A DNA stretch of 64,000 bases from Larimichthys crocea (Eukaryota > Chordata > Actinopteri > Sciaenidae): positions 60,948 through 124,947 of the forward strand of contig NW_020857941.1 in the NCBI RefSeq assembly GCF_000972845.2, given 5' to 3'. Every line of letters begins with the position of its first letter. The first letter of the stretch is position 1. The position numbers were made by a program, and so were the translations under genes. A model generated the notes under the pieces. The model did no database searches. It was not told the origin of the DNA and saw nothing but the letters and a program-made list of their open reading frames with translations. Shown here in pieces: positions 21,610-34,373 of this stretch.

Positions 21610-24600
21610 AAGAAGTGGTTGTGTGTGTGAACAGGAACACACTGCAGAGAATGTCTGCGCCTGCATGCTGCTTACTTCCACCAGCTGATGCTTTTGCTCT
21701 TTGTGATGTAATCATTTGACACTTTTCAGGAGCAATGTCCTGAAACACACGAAATGTAAGCTGGATTGAATGACTGCAGCGATCCATCTGTTTTCTATGA
21801 CTCAAGAGGGATCCACCTTTAAAATGTACGTGACCTGTGTCACATGTTATAGGATTGTTAGCTGCAGGATAAACGTGAAGGCTGTATGAGGAAGAGAAAT
21901 GTATAAGATATGTCAGGGCAGCTGAAATGTTTGTTTAGTACACACAGGCTGTAGAGTCAGACAATACTGGAATTTATGATACTGACTGTCTGTCCTTTAC
22001 CAATAACAAGTTAGTGACATGACATATCAGAAAAATGATTCATTCTTGAAATGAATTCATACCTTCCCTATGCTTAATATTAAAATGTTAAGTGTTTAGC
22101 CAGTCAGAGTTAAAGGTGTGTTACATGTAAAGACAGATGGTGAAGTGTGAACCAGTGTGATCAGAAAAGATCATTTTTCACACACACACACACACACACA
22201 CCTGGTCAGATTGATTGTAAAGGTTTATTTGAAAGTGATGAACACACACTGTGAATCTGACCGTGTGTGTTTTTTGGTGAAGGGTGCATAAAAAGTGTAG
22301 TGTTAGTTATCCTCTGTTAATGTTTAGCTTCTGCATTATACACATATCTGCATATCAGATAACCAATACACTGATATGACTATGATAAACTAAATAAACT
22401 CATTTTCTTATTCCAGTTTCACATTCCAGTCCTGAAATGTCACCAGTCTGCTTTGTGCCTGAAATCTAGAAATTAAACAAAATATGTAAGTAAATGTGGT
22501 GTATGAGGTGGAGTCATGTATATGATGGATGATCATAACACACACACGTGTGTTTGTATTAAGTGTTATTCTTTAATGTGTCTGCCTAACAGTAGAAAAT
22601 GATGAGAGACATGAGTTGGTGTTGATCATGGTGACTCACATTCTGGGACTGCTGATTGGTCACTTGTTGCTGACACACTCATCACTTCATTGGGGCAGAA
22701 AAATCATTAGATTACACTGTTGTTACAATCTGTGGTTCTGATAAGCAGGTTTACTGAACTGTCTGGAGGACTTTGCTGTGGAAAGTGTGCAGGTCAGAAC
22801 AGTTCATGTGGAACATTTGAGGTTATTCTGGGTTTTCTTCACCAAACTGGATTGAACAGATAATTCAGTAAAGTGGCTTAGTACAGGCCACGGGGCACAG
22901 ACGGCCCTCCATCTCTTTGTTTATCACACCTCTATTTTACGTCCTCCAGCAGTGAACGTTGAAAGCTGCATGAATCAAAGTGAGAGACGGCAAACAGTTA
23001 GTGCTGCAGCAGACACAACAGAACACTGATGTTTTCCAGAGAGCTGAAGATAACAGAGTGCTGGTTAGAGGCTGCTTCTATCATTTAAAGATTCATTTTA
23101 GGACTCAGTTCACCCAAATAACTAAAGTTTATCATTAAACTCTTGTGGTATTATAGGGTTTATAGTTTGAGTTTCATCTGTCCAGATCTGAAAGCATCCT
23201 TCAGCATTCTCTGCACCTCAGTGGAGGTGAATGGAATTCAGTTTGTTCTTCAAACATGGCATTTTAAATTCAACAGCAACATCTCTTTCTTTCTCTTTCC
23301 ACTCCACTCTGGATAATCAACAGAAGACACTACTTTATTTTAACATCTACCTTAAAGCCCTCATAATAGACATCAGTATGTTCAATTCTTTGGAACATTT
23401 TCACTGATGTTTCTTTTTTCTTTGGGGCATAACAGAAATAAAGAAGAAAATTTGTAAATATGGAATTTTTGTATTTTGTCAAAAGATGTCTCAGATAGAC
23501 AGATATTATACAAAATTGTGAAAATGGATTCCCCAAGTGTGTGTGGATGGTTCAGCACAGAAATGAGGAATCTGGATCTCTGAGCTAATGTAGCTAAGAG
23601 TCCATGATTTTCTAAAATAAGGTCTTACAGTTTACAGCAATGATTTCTTCATCTGTAATCCAGGAGCTCAGTATACATTTATGGGCACATTGTTATCAAA
23701 TGTGCAGTAAATGCATGTCTGCAAATTCTACCATAACACACCATCATCAGTCTGCTCCACTCAGAGCTCGACCTCCAGCTTGAGAGAGGTTGAAGAATGA
23801 AGAACTGCATCAAACGTCAGAATCAAACTGAGGAGATATTTCATGTCCACATACAGGAAAGAAAACAACCTGAAGTAATAGTCAGTATAGTCAGTTAGTC
23901 AGTACAATGGACAGATTTGGGTTCATCTCCTGTGCAGTGAAACAAAGCTGATGTGGTGTTCTCAGTTGCTTGCAAGTCTAAATCACCACAAATCTATGTG
24001 GTAACCAAGGTGTTATCACGTTATAAAAATGTATTGTAATGTATCTAAGCTTGTTTGTTTTCCGTCAAAGGTAATTCTGTGGTTGATGTGTATGTATAAA
24101 TCATCATTAATTATTGATTTCTGGCCGCGGCTCACTTCTCGCTCTCTCACCTGACTGCTCTTTTGTTTGTATTTGGTGAAATACCACTATCTAGCTGTCT
24201 GTTTAATCAAACTCATCTTATTAGTTGGTTGTGACATATGACATTGGTGTTTTCCCCAGCACAGTGCATGGTGGCTGCTAATCCGGTCTATCCACTAGAA
24301 ATCCCTCAAATGTTCTCACAGACTCCACAGATCAGCCTGGCTGACTGACAACTCAAAGAAAAACCCTTTTAGTAAGCAGAGGGAGAGACTGTGATAAGGA
24401 AAAACTTCCATCTGCTGTGACCAGTTAAGTATAGAGAGGGAGAGACAAAGATGCAAAGAAATAATACATCAAAGGTCAAAGAAACCAACAGAGTAACAGC
24501 ATCTTACAGTTATGAGTTTAAAATATTTCAACATCTCACAGCTACCAAAAAAATCAATACACAAGTTTCTAACAACTTACATATATCTATCACCTATTAT

Positions 24601-24770
24601 AATATTGTATGTAGCCATGAAGCATCACCTCTGTTCGATGCTGTAGTTCTGTCTGTTATTTCAGTTGAGATCTGCCAAAATGGCAAAAAGAAATCATTTC
24701 TCTGCTTTATATAAGTCTTCCTCAGTTCTGATCAAGCAGCAGCCTCTGTGGAGCCATGTCACAAGCTGCA
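21610..24770. other. Intergenic, no gene recognised
   Basis: AT-rich sequence with a CA microsatellite at 22179-22201. Stops occur in all frames, and no exon or clear transposon was recognised. Confidence 0.4.
22179..22201 (+). repeat. CA microsatellite
   Basis: About eleven CA units. Confidence 0.9.
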
Positions 24771-24775
24771 GTTCC

Positions 24776-25135
24776 TCTAACGTCCACTTGAGGCTGGCTC
24801 CAGAAGTGAGTCAGTCTCCATAAGTCCCCATGTCCAAATGTCCAACTTCACAGCAGAAATAAACATGTTTACAGCCTGGTACAAAAAACAGTTTTGGTCT
24901 CTGTAGCTAATTTCCCCGTTCATGACAACTGTACTGAGGGTGAATTTATATACAACTCACCTGTTCACATTTTATTAAGGCTTGCAGGACTCAGGTCCAC
25001 TGATGATCCATGTCTTTGCAGAGTTTTAGATTAGCCAGTAGGTGGAGAAGGCAAGACTACAAAAAAAAAAAAAAAAAGAAGATGCTTGTGAGTGACGTCA
25101 CACATACACTGTCCATTCTTTATACTGTCATTAAT
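24776..25135 (-). mobile_element. High-copy teleost interspersed repeat with a CRE palindrome (copy 2)
   Basis: Reverse complement of the repeat at 7452-7990 with long near-identical blocks. A poly-A run lies at 25060-25076 and a perfect TGACGTCA at 25093-25100. It differs from copy 1 by internal gaps. Confidence 0.75.
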
Positions 25136-26699
25136 TCTGACTGACGGGTGAAGAAAAGTTGTTTTTGAGTCTTCATCTTCTGGTTAGTCTGTTCACTGTG
25201 ATCACCACTGAATGAACAAACACAGCAGCCTCCTGTTCTGTCCCACATACAAATCAAATGAACACAGTAACTGTGGAGAACATCAAGTAACTCTGCTATC
25301 AAAAGGTGAAATCTTACACTGGAGCGATATTTACAGCATAAGTGAGCACAAATAACTTCTTCATGTTTGTGAACTTACAGGTTCAGATATGCAGAGCTCC
25401 ATGAAAAGGCTCCAAACCCCCTTGTCACCTGCAGAACAGGTATCTGAGTATTTCTTGTAAAAGCTCTGAACCAGCTGACCTGCACACAGTCAGTCACTGA
25501 TAGTGGAGATAGGCGCTCCATTCAGAGCCGTGCACACTGCAGGGACACTGCCAGCATTCCTGCAGCTCTCTCCCCGTGATAAAGACCGGCCGGGCAGAGA
25601 CCTGCTGGCTGTCCATCACCTGTCTCACTGCTCTACATTACAGCAGCGAGACACCTGTGCAGGGCAGGCATGTTAGGAATGTGTACAGGAGATGTGATGG
25701 AGAGGTCTGCTGGAGGACGGAGTTTATTTGAACTTACATACTTTTATTTATAGTGTTACAGTGTTCTATCACTTCATGTCTGCTGATGTCACTGTGTTAT
25801 CATAAGTGATATTTCTGTCTGAAAGCACTCAGCCGCTGCAGACTGCGAAAGGTTCGAAGTGTTTGTGTGACATTAATCCTGCAGCACAGACCATGTGCTC
25901 TAAACTGGTACAGAATCATCTGTGCATTAGAATGCTTTCAACTGCTCGGCCAGCACACAGAGCAGCTTTAACATTTCTTCAGCTGAAGTCTTTGAAGTCA
26001 GGAAGTACAGCTTCACCGCTTCCACTCAATGAATGAGCTGTAATGAGATTGTGAAAGTGTTCCTATGCTAACCTGCTTTGATTCTTAAAGCTGACGTATG
26101 CAGATGAAAAGGACAGGATAAAGCAGCACTCCACTGATCTCTGCATTATGAAAGGAGTTATGGAGAACTGCAGGAAGGTGGAGGGCCTGCTGCTCTGAGT
26201 GTTAGCCTGTCTGCCTTCAGACTGTTGTATATATTATATCATTGATGTACTAATATGTAACAGTACTTAGTACTTAGTACTTAGTTGTTGTTGTTGTGAA
26301 GCTAATTAGAATTTTTTTTATCTTTTCTGTTATTATTTTGATCATATTTCTGGTTTGCAGTTGATAAATATGCTCCTTTAGAAACAGATGCTGGACAGAG
26401 AAATGTCTTCCATACGTGTGTCTTCTCTGTGCAGAGGTCACAGAGGTCAAACATGCTGCAGTCATAATGAACAGATCAGTCCCAGACAGAGCACAGTGTG
26501 TGAGGAGAGTGTGAGGGTCACAGGTGTGTGACAAACATGAAGACTGTAAAAATATATTAGAACATAAATGATGGGGGACTCGTCTTGCAGGTTCTCATGA
26601 ATCGTGGCTACACCAAGATCAGTGATTGGTCGAATCGGCTGCTGTGGTTCTGTTTGACATCCACTACACAAACTATTACTATTATTATTACTATTATTA
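25136..26699. other. Intergenic, nothing recognised
   Basis: No exon with splice borders and no clear repeat family. A TACTTAG triplication lies near 26263-26283 and an ATT-rich patch at 26675-26699 just before the next SINE. Confidence 0.4.
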
Positions 26700-26938
26700 C
26701 CAGTCTGCATGTCGAAGTGTCCTTGGGAAAGATACTGAACCCCAAGTTGCTCCTGAAGGCTGTGCCATCGGTGTGTGAATGTGTATGAATGGTTAGATCC
26801 ACAAACTGATGAGCAGTTGGCACCTTGCATGGCAGCTAATGCCATCAGTGTATGAATGTGTGTGAATGGGGTGAATGAGATATGTAGTGAAAAAGAGCTT
26901 TGAGTGAAAGGCGCTATATAAGTACAGTCCATTTACCA
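26700..26938 (+). mobile_element. tRNA-derived SINE body (copy 2, 5' truncated)
   Basis: Holds CAGTCTGCATGTCGAAGTGT, TGCCATCAGTGTATGAATGT and the 3' end GGCGCTATATAAGTACAGTC with CATTTACCA. It is homologous to 32171-32382 and to the middle of 9944-10106. The tRNA-like head is missing. Confidence 0.8.
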
Positions 26939-27027
26939 TTCTTTTGACAGTAATCATTGTTACATTGTGACTGCAGTGCTCTGACCTTCATACAGGTTTC
27001 ATACATGCTGCTGGATGTAAATGGACT

Positions 27028-27066
27028 GCAACACCTTTCTCAGTCATACACTGAGAAAGGTGTTGC
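27028..27066. other. Perfect hairpin, 16-bp stem and 7-nt loop
   Basis: GCAACACCTTTCTCAG pairs without mismatch with CTGAGAAAGGTGTTGC around the loop TCATACA. A t/c mismatch and two more possible pairs extend the stem. It is shorter than a usual microRNA precursor. It could be a transposon palindrome or a chance inverted duplication. Confidence 0.85.
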
Positions 27067-27069
27067 CGT

Positions 27070-30000
27070 ACAAGGTGCCAAGTGCTCATCAGAAAGGAGG
27101 ACAAGGACACTTCAACATACAGACTGCAGGAAGCAGGGATCACATCTGGATGACCCACTCTACCTCCTGAGCAACAGCAGCCAACCTTTTGTGTCTTTAA
27201 GATTCTGACTGTGAGAAAAAAAAAAATCCCGTAAAGGTTATGGCTGTATGGTAGTACAATATTTCAGCAACAACTGATAAAAAAAAAAAAAAAGAAATGA
27301 TCCAGTTTCAAATGAATTACCATCATGATGCACAATGTAATGTCAGAGGCGGATTAAAATAAGCACGTTCATACTGCCGATTTGATCACTTTGTCTCTGG
27401 CTCCATCTTCAGGACAGACCTTATAGAAATTCACACAGTTCCTTTAACAACTTGAAGTTGGCTCCTTAATATTACATCTATTCCATTCCATGCAGTAAAA
27501 ATGCATTTCATTCTATACATATGACTTGTATTCATTTATTATATACAGTCTTACTTAATGGTGAACTTGCTGTCCAGTACGAGCTTTTTCTTGTCTTTTT
27601 TCTGGTTCCAGCAACAGTTCCACCTCACACATAGCTGTGATCCTCACCATTAACCTGTTCATGTTTGTGCCATTATGTGCCCTTTGGATCTGCACTTCAT
27701 TAATATTTCATATGGTAGTTCTCATAAGATGTCACAGTGATCCGTGACTGAGCTCTGCTGGTATTCTGTCTGATCGCAGAGTGTTGACGAGGAAGCCATC
27801 AGTGTGATGAGTTTCACAGAGCGTGGACTCTGCAGATGAAGTGACCAGCCATCATTTGCCCTCTAAAATAGAAACCTCATCAGTCACTCTGCTCTGCTCT
27901 CCACATATAGAAGTGATGAAATTTTAAAATGTCTTCATAAGCATTACAGCGGCCTGCTGCTGGAGAATGATGGGCTAATAATCCAAATCAGAATTGGGAT
28001 AGTTTTACATGGCACGCCTGTGAACCTACTGAAGCATGTGACCTGATCTTTGTCCCATCAGGTGGCTTAGATTTCTGAACATGGACTTCTCACTGACTTC
28101 TTTTGTACTCTTGTACTTAACTTGTACGTTGGGATGTATTTTAAACACCTAAATATTGTTTTCAGATGAAATTACTTTTATGATGAAGGTCTAAGGACCA
28201 AAGAGAGTAAACATACAACAGAGTAAACGACAGAAAATGTTCTTTGGTTCATTCTAAATGAGTTTGTCTCATAGAGCTGTGAATCAGACTTAATATTGGG
28301 CAACAGCACTGTTGTATATTAGGAACTTTGCAATAAACACGACACATACAAAGACAGACAAATGATTTCTAAAGCATTTTAAAAAATAAGAAATGCACTG
28401 AGCTGTTCTGAGTCTCCATCAAGTGATTGTGCTGAAAAATAAACACATGCACCATGACTTCTTTAAGATTTTTATTTTGAGATTTTCTTTATCTTCATCT
28501 CATGATTAGTAAAGCGCTTTGAATATAAAAAAAGGATATTAAAATGATTTGTAAAATAAACACCCAGCTTCAAAATGCTGAACAGTGTCGGTTGAAGTAT
28601 TACAGGAGAAGTTTTTGCTAATAAAGGATATGATTAAAGGATGTATAAAAGCTTACAACTGTTCACCAGGTTTTCTTGCCTGGATGCAGATTCATCACAG
28701 AAATCAACAAAACACAGTTTCCTCAGAATACAGTGCAGCTGATTAAATGCACTGATTCAATTCATAATAATAATACTAATTCATCACACCACACGTAAAA
28801 GCCATGAGGAACTCGTATATATCGAACAATCAAATCAGACATTTCAAAGACTCAAACAGTCTTGTGACCTGCTGAGACGCGCTGACTCAGTTCATGTGGG
28901 ACAAACAGCAGCAGCAGCTCACAGTGTGTCTGGATAATTCATAAATAAAGTGAAGTTATAGAAAACGATGGCATAAAGTTAGATTTATGGAACATTAGAA
29001 TGACCACTATTATATAAAAAAGAATAATCGAAATAAACTGTGAGAAGTGAGTGTAATTAGACAGATCTCATTAATGTGAACTGCTAGTTCATTGGTCTTC
29101 GTCTTCTTAGTATCTTAGTTCTTTTTCACTATTAAAGATATTATTAAATTCAACAATCAGGCCAAAATATCAATTAGATCAAACGAAAACTTGATTCAAT
29201 ATCTGAACTCCAATAACTGAAAAACTAAACAAATATAATAGATGTGAAAAAAAACGATTTCATGAGATTTGGAACATTTTAAATGTTTGGTTTATATATT
29301 TCATGTCTTTAATTTGACATCAGAACAGTCTTTCCCACAGACTTCATGATGTTTATTTACTGTTGGCCGCTCAGAATATTAGAAATCAGAAGTGAACCTG
29401 GAGCTCACACTGTGCATCAGTGTAACAAGAAGAGAACACGGCAGAGGTGTGTGTTCCCGTCATATGACTGGATACTTTATATCTATGTGTCTATGTGTCA
29501 TACTGCTTCTCTCTGACGTTTACTTACTGCAACAATATTAAAATTAAAAATAATATGATGCTGTTTGACTCTCACATGTCTGTACACGTTAATTTAATAC
29601 ATTCTTTTTGCTCTCTCTCCCTGGTGTGCAGTGTGACTGACTGAACAGACTGGTGGTGCATTCAGGTACAGACTGGGAACAGGACTTCCGAAGTGAGCTC
29701 CTGAAAACAGACTCGACTAGCTGCAGCAGGAACATGCTGCTCACAGTTAACCCTTCTTCAGATATTTGGCGTTTAAAGCAGCAGATGGATATATGTTTAT
29801 ATTGCACATGATGGGCAGAAGCTGAAGCTGCTGTTAGTTCGAATCCAAACCGGTCCTGACTTGTGTTAAGAAGCACAATAAGAAATGAGTTTAGTTAAAT
29901 GACACATGCACAGCTGCATGTGTCATGTTTGGAACAAAAAGTCAGTCTGAAGTGAAACTCTCAGACAGACTGCAGGATCACGATCACCGTCATCTCATCA

Positions 30001-30920
30001 TTGGAAGAAGAAGTCCATCAGAGGATCACACAGCTGGAAGTGGACGCCTCTACACTGCTGGACACAAAAACAAAAAAAAAAAAGTCAGAAACAAACCATG
30101 TTACAGTGAGACATGAGTTTACACACCTGACTTTACTGAATGTATCACATTAAAGCACATCTTTCAAATGTTCTTTACACTTCATTCTGTCACTGCATCA
30201 TATTTTGCACATTCCTCCATCACTTTCATTCACAGCTTCAACTACTGTACATGCTTAATGTCTTCTTAACGTTCAAAGCTATTCTATTTTCCATGCTATT
30301 GTTTAGTGTATTTCTGCCTCCTGACTTGATGTCTTTCATCTGATTGATATTTTTCTCATTATGTATTTATTATTATTACAAACAGATTCACCCAAAGCAG
30401 ATTCTTTGTACGTTATTCTTGTTATATTCTGTGTTTGATCTCACCTCTGCTCTGGAGCATCACTCTGTTTCATCCTCTTGGGGGCGCTGCCCTCCCACTT
30501 CTGAGTCTGCTCAGCACTCTCTGCGCTGACCTGAAGAAAGGGCACAGAAACTTCTCAGCCTGATGACAAACTACATGGAAGCTCTGAACATATTTGATAT
30601 TTGAAATTGATACAAATGTTGCTAAATGCTGCATGGAAGTACATCACATCTCTGTCTGTTACTGAGTGCCCGCCACAGGAGCACATGCAGCACAGACAGT
30701 GCAGCATTATCAGGCATTGGAGTTACAGGAAATGTTTTTCTATTTTGTATGCTGAAAAACCAAACAATAAGCTAAAAGAGGCCAAACTATGAGATAACAG
30801 TCCAGTAAGTGAGATAACAGTCCTGTCCACTCCTCTTGTATAAGCACTGATGTCTCAAGCAAGTGAGCTAAACAACTTTTATCTTGCTTTGAGGCCTTCA
30901 GCAGCCTCAGCAACTTCAGT
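27070..30920. other. Intergenic, nothing recognised
   Basis: Nearly 4 kb of AT-rich sequence with poly-A runs (27214-27226, 27280-27294, 30067-30082) and only chance frames of under 100 codons. No transposon family was recognised. Confidence 0.4.
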
Positions 30921-31000
30921 GTGCAGCTCCTCACACCTCCTCTGTAGCAGACACTAGGATGGTTAGGGACAGTGCATACTGTCCAGCCTGTATGGGGAAC

Positions 31001-31270
31001 TCAGTCATGAAAACTGGCTACTGGTGGACAAGAGATGTGCAAACACCCCTTGAAGTGTTGCAACATAAACTCCATCCATCCTGAACATATGGCCCTCAAT
31101 AGATGGCTGGCAGACCACCCCCCCTCTAACCATGTTTCTCTTCCTGCTGGGGTCACTGCTGCTGGGCGTATTGTGGCAGTCACCGGCTGAGCGAAGGGGT
31201 CTCCGACACAACTCATCTCTTTGATGGACCACTGTCTTAGACTGCAGCTTCCTGTAAAGACAATACACAC
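31001..31270 (-). other. Unexplained open segment, two minus-strand frames open together
   Basis: Two overlapping minus-strand frames stay open for 87-89 codons. One contains VCQPSIEGHMFRMDGVYVAT and the other GDPFAQPVTATIRPAAVTPA. The sequence is more balanced in composition than its flanks. I recognise no family. A decayed transposon gene or a conserved non-coding block are equally possible. Confidence 0.25.
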
Positions 31271-31657
31271 CAGGTTAGCAATTAATCAGGTTCATTTGTG
31301 CAATTTAACAGTGTCTTATACAACATAATGTCATCGTCCTACAGTTTAAAAAGCTTAGCATGTTTCTATTGAGACTCTGTGCTCATTCTTAATGTGCTGG
31401 TGTCATGATTGCATTCTTTTCAAAGGGAGTTCTAATGATGTGTCGTCTCTTAGTTCAAGTCAATCAACCAATCACAATATTCACATAGACCCACAACCTC
31501 AGCGTTAAACATGCACACCTTTAGAAGAGTCAAATTCCATGGAGGCTAGTGTTTCCTCAAACATACAGGCTCTACTGACCTAACTGTATGTTTCAGTGAG
31601 CCTCCAATAAAAACATCCTACAGTCCTCCTGCCCACCTTCTATATCACAATATTATC

Positions 31658-31960
31658 AAATCAAATCAAATCAATTCAATTTTATTTGTATAGCCCAAAG
31701 TCACAAAGTACATTTGCCTCTGAGGGCTTTACAATCTGTACAGGGAGTGACACCCTCTGTCCTTAGACCCTCGGTTCGAGTGAGGAAGAACTTGCCCACA
31801 AAAAACCTTTAACAGGGAAAAAAGGTGGAAGAAACCTCAGGAAGAGCCACAGAGGAGGGACGGACAGACGTGCAATGGATGTCACGTGTACAGGACAAAT
31901 CAACACAAACATATTGTACAATTACAATGACTGATAAAATGACAATGAATTACATAAATC
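31658..31960 (-). mobile_element. L2-clade LINE 3' UTR fragment
   Basis: Near-identical to 13242-13535, including the blocks GTATAGCCCAAAGTCACAAA, GAGGGCTTTACAATCTGTAC and GATGTCACGTGTACAGGACA. On the minus strand it is the L2 3' UTR with its TTTGATTTGAT-type tail. It keeps the segment GACCCTCGGTTCGAGTGAGG, which the 13-kb copy has lost. Confidence 0.8.
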
Positions 31961-32170
31961 AGTGTATGACAGAAAGATAAATTATTAAAAGGTCCAGTGT
32001 GCAAGATGTGGGCGGCACAATTTCAAAATATGGCAGAAATGGAATATATTATGCATAACAATCTTTTTATTCCACTGACATTCCTCCTTCAAGCTAAAAA
32101 AGGCAAGGGTGAGGTGAGGAGCATGCAATGCAAAAAGTACACTGCAACTAAATGCTACGCACTGCTACAC

Positions 32171-32382
32171 ACCCCAAATTGCTCCTGAAGGCTGCACCAT
32201 CAGTGTGTGAATGTGTATGAATGGTTAGCTTCTCAAACTGATGAGCAGTTGGCACCTTGCATGGCAGCCAATGCCATCAGTGTATGAATGTGTGTGAATG
32301 GGTGAATGAGATATGTAGTGTAAAAGAGCTTTGAGTGGTCAGAAGACCGAAAGGTGTTATATAAGTACAATCTATTTACCAT
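32171..32382 (+). mobile_element. tRNA-derived SINE body (copy 3, 5' truncated)
   Basis: Same family as 26700-26938. It ends TTATATAAGTACAATCTATT with TACC. The tRNA-like head is absent. Confidence 0.8.
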
Positions 32383-32451
32383 CTGCACTGCTTGTAGTCC
32401 ATTATTATTTTACACACATCAACTCAAACCATTAGGTTATGAAATGAATTA

Positions 32452-32800
32452 CAGTGGCTCCTCGTTTATCGCGATATCGCGAGATATGTTCTAAAACTAA
32501 CCCGCAATAAATGAAATCCGCGAAGTAAGGTATACAATTATTATACATGTTTTAAGGCCGTAAAACCCCTAACCACACACTTTTATACACCTTTTTACAC
32601 GCATTTTGTACAGTACTCCCTTAGTTAATCAGGACGCGGAACACATGTGTGGTTCTCCCTTAGCCAATTTAGAACGCAGAACACAATGCGCGTTCATACT
32701 GTACAGTACGTTGTAAAAAAAAGCATGCAAAATTACACTAAAAAAATCTGCGAAACAGCGAGTCTGCGAAAAGTGAATCGTGTTATACGAGGGACGACTG
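32452..32800 (+). mobile_element. Tigger/pogo-like MITE (copy 1)
   Basis: Bounded by CAGTGGCTCCTCGTTTATCG and its inverted partner TATACGAGGGACGACTG, with a TA dinucleotide on each side (32450-32451, 32801-32802). This is the target duplication typical of Tc1/mariner and pogo elements. The interior is non-coding and shares TGTTTTAAGGCCGTAAAA and the CTGTACAGTA block with the copy at 56885. Confidence 0.85.
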
Positions 32801-32980
32801 TATAATTATACTGTCTTTAATGTGGACCACATAATTTTATAAAACAATGACATGATGTCCAGCCACAGCCACACACACACACACTTTTTGGAATGTTTTT
32901 ATTTGAGTGTTGTTGTTTGTGTTTTTTTTCCTTACACATCTTAATTTCACATCAGTCTCCCTGTTTACCTTCAGAGAGAA

Positions 32981-34030
32981 GAATATTTGTACTTTATTTG
33001 TAGTTTATTTGTACTTTATTTTCAAAGGATAACCCCTTGAGATGTACCATCTCATTTTCGAGGGGGTCCTTAATGCCAACAGAGATACAAAACAGGTCAT
33101 CAATAGTACAGGAATAAATATGAACACAAATATGAACACAAAAACATGATACAATGTAAAGACGCAGACACCCATTCACACACATTCGCACACCACAATG
33201 CTCCACCGATCCTAACTAGCCCCCTGCCCCATACATATACATGGACAAAATAAGAATAATACAAAACACAACTGCAGAAATATAAAAGCAAAACTAGGGC
33301 TATTTGTATACGTATGCACACATACACACAGAGTACTTATGCATGCCTACCTATACTCATAAATAAAATCAAAAACAAAAACAAGATGTTTGGAAGTGAA
33401 TGAGTGGAGAGGATTTAAAGAGATGAAAGGAGGTTATAGACCTAATCGTGCAAGGGAGATTATTCCAGTCTGCCTGGGCTTTAAATTTAAATGCATGTCG
33501 ACCAATTTCTTTGTTAATTCTAGGAGTAAGAAAGAAAAGTTGGTCAGTATGCCTTAAATTGTATTGTAAGCTGAGTGGAATCAGATATCGTTTCAAATAA
33601 GAAGGAAAATTAAAGTAGTTGCACTTAAAAATGAATAGTAACCAATGAACATGCCTCCTGGACTTGGGGGCCAGCCAGTTTAAAGACTGGTACATCTGGC
33701 AGTGATGGGTATTATAATGACACCTCAGTACAAATCTACACAGAGAATTATATAAGACAGAGAGAGGACGAAGATTTGTTTCTGAGGTGTTCTGATAGAT
33801 GACATCACCATAATTAAGTATTGGGAGTATAAGCTGTGTAATAATTTGTTTACGGACTTGTAGGGAAAAGCATTCAATTGATCAATAAAGAGATTTCAGA
33901 AGAACATAGATTTTCTTGGAAATTGAGTTGATATGAAATTTAAAAGAGAGCCGTAAATCAAGCAAAAGACCCAGATATTCAAATTCTATAGTTTTTACTA
34001 GCGCTGTTCCATCAAGAAAACTAATACACC
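32981..34030 (-). mobile_element. CR1/Rex1-type LINE, 3' part
   Basis: On the minus strand, from about 34020, the frame gives EFEYLGLLLDLRLSFKFHIN, then ILPILNYGDVIYQNTSETNL and RPLSVLYNSLCRF. It goes on to HTDQLFFLTPRINKEIGRHA, FKFKAQADWNNLPCTIRS and FHLFKS. This is the RT thumb and C-terminal region of CR1/Jockey-group LINEs. One stop interrupts it. The 3' UTR contains KDPLENEMVHLKGLSFENK-like codons and ends with a TACAAATAAA-type tail at 32994-33028. It is 5'-truncated; the exact family is uncertain. Confidence 0.78.
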
Positions 34031-34049
34031 AGTTTGTATTTGAGGGCAG

Positions 34050-34373
34050 AGAATCAGGTCGAGTGCTGGACGAGCTGAACTCAGTGTTCAGATCTCACTC
34101 AACGTGAAGCTCTCCACTGAGCTCAAGGCTGAGAGAGAGGCTCCCCAAAAAAAAATCACCGGCCGTGATGATGACTGTGAGGATAAGCCCAACAAGCAGC
34201 AGGAATCCATCCCTAATGCAGAGCCCCTTGAGTTCCAAAGGAAATGCAGTGCGAGCAGCAGGAGACCGTCAGTCCTGCACCGGCCCTCGAATCCCAGAAA
34301 GAGGCTGAAGGAAATCGTCCACAGAGGACAGCAGAACCACCTTCTGTCTGGAAGAGAGCCTGTCACTTTCTAG
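34050..34373 (+). CDS. Unidentified exon-like open segment, lysine/arginine-rich
   Basis: Opens after TTTGAGGGCAG, a possible splice acceptor, and runs about 107 codons to a TAG. The product is basic and hydrophilic, with VKLSTELKAEREAPQKKITG, DDDCEDKPNKQQESIPNAEP and HRPSNPRKRLKEIVHRGQQ. A second plus frame starting ESGRVLDELNSVFRSHST looks protein-like for 18 codons before a stop, so this may be a frameshifted retrocopy. No family was recognised. The last 40 bases before 34420 are purine-rich (GAAGAAGAAG). Confidence 0.25.
   Translation, partial: RIRSSAGRAELSVQISLNVKLSTELKAEREAPQKKITGRDDDCEDKPNKQQESIPNAEPLEFQRKCSASSRRPSVLHRPSNPRKRLKEIVHRGQQNHLLSGREPVTF

Noticed and set aside
33369..33695. 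A possible host gene (108-codon minus frame)
   Set aside because: Residues match the RT thumb and C-terminus of CR1/Jockey-type LINEs, and a LINE tail follows.
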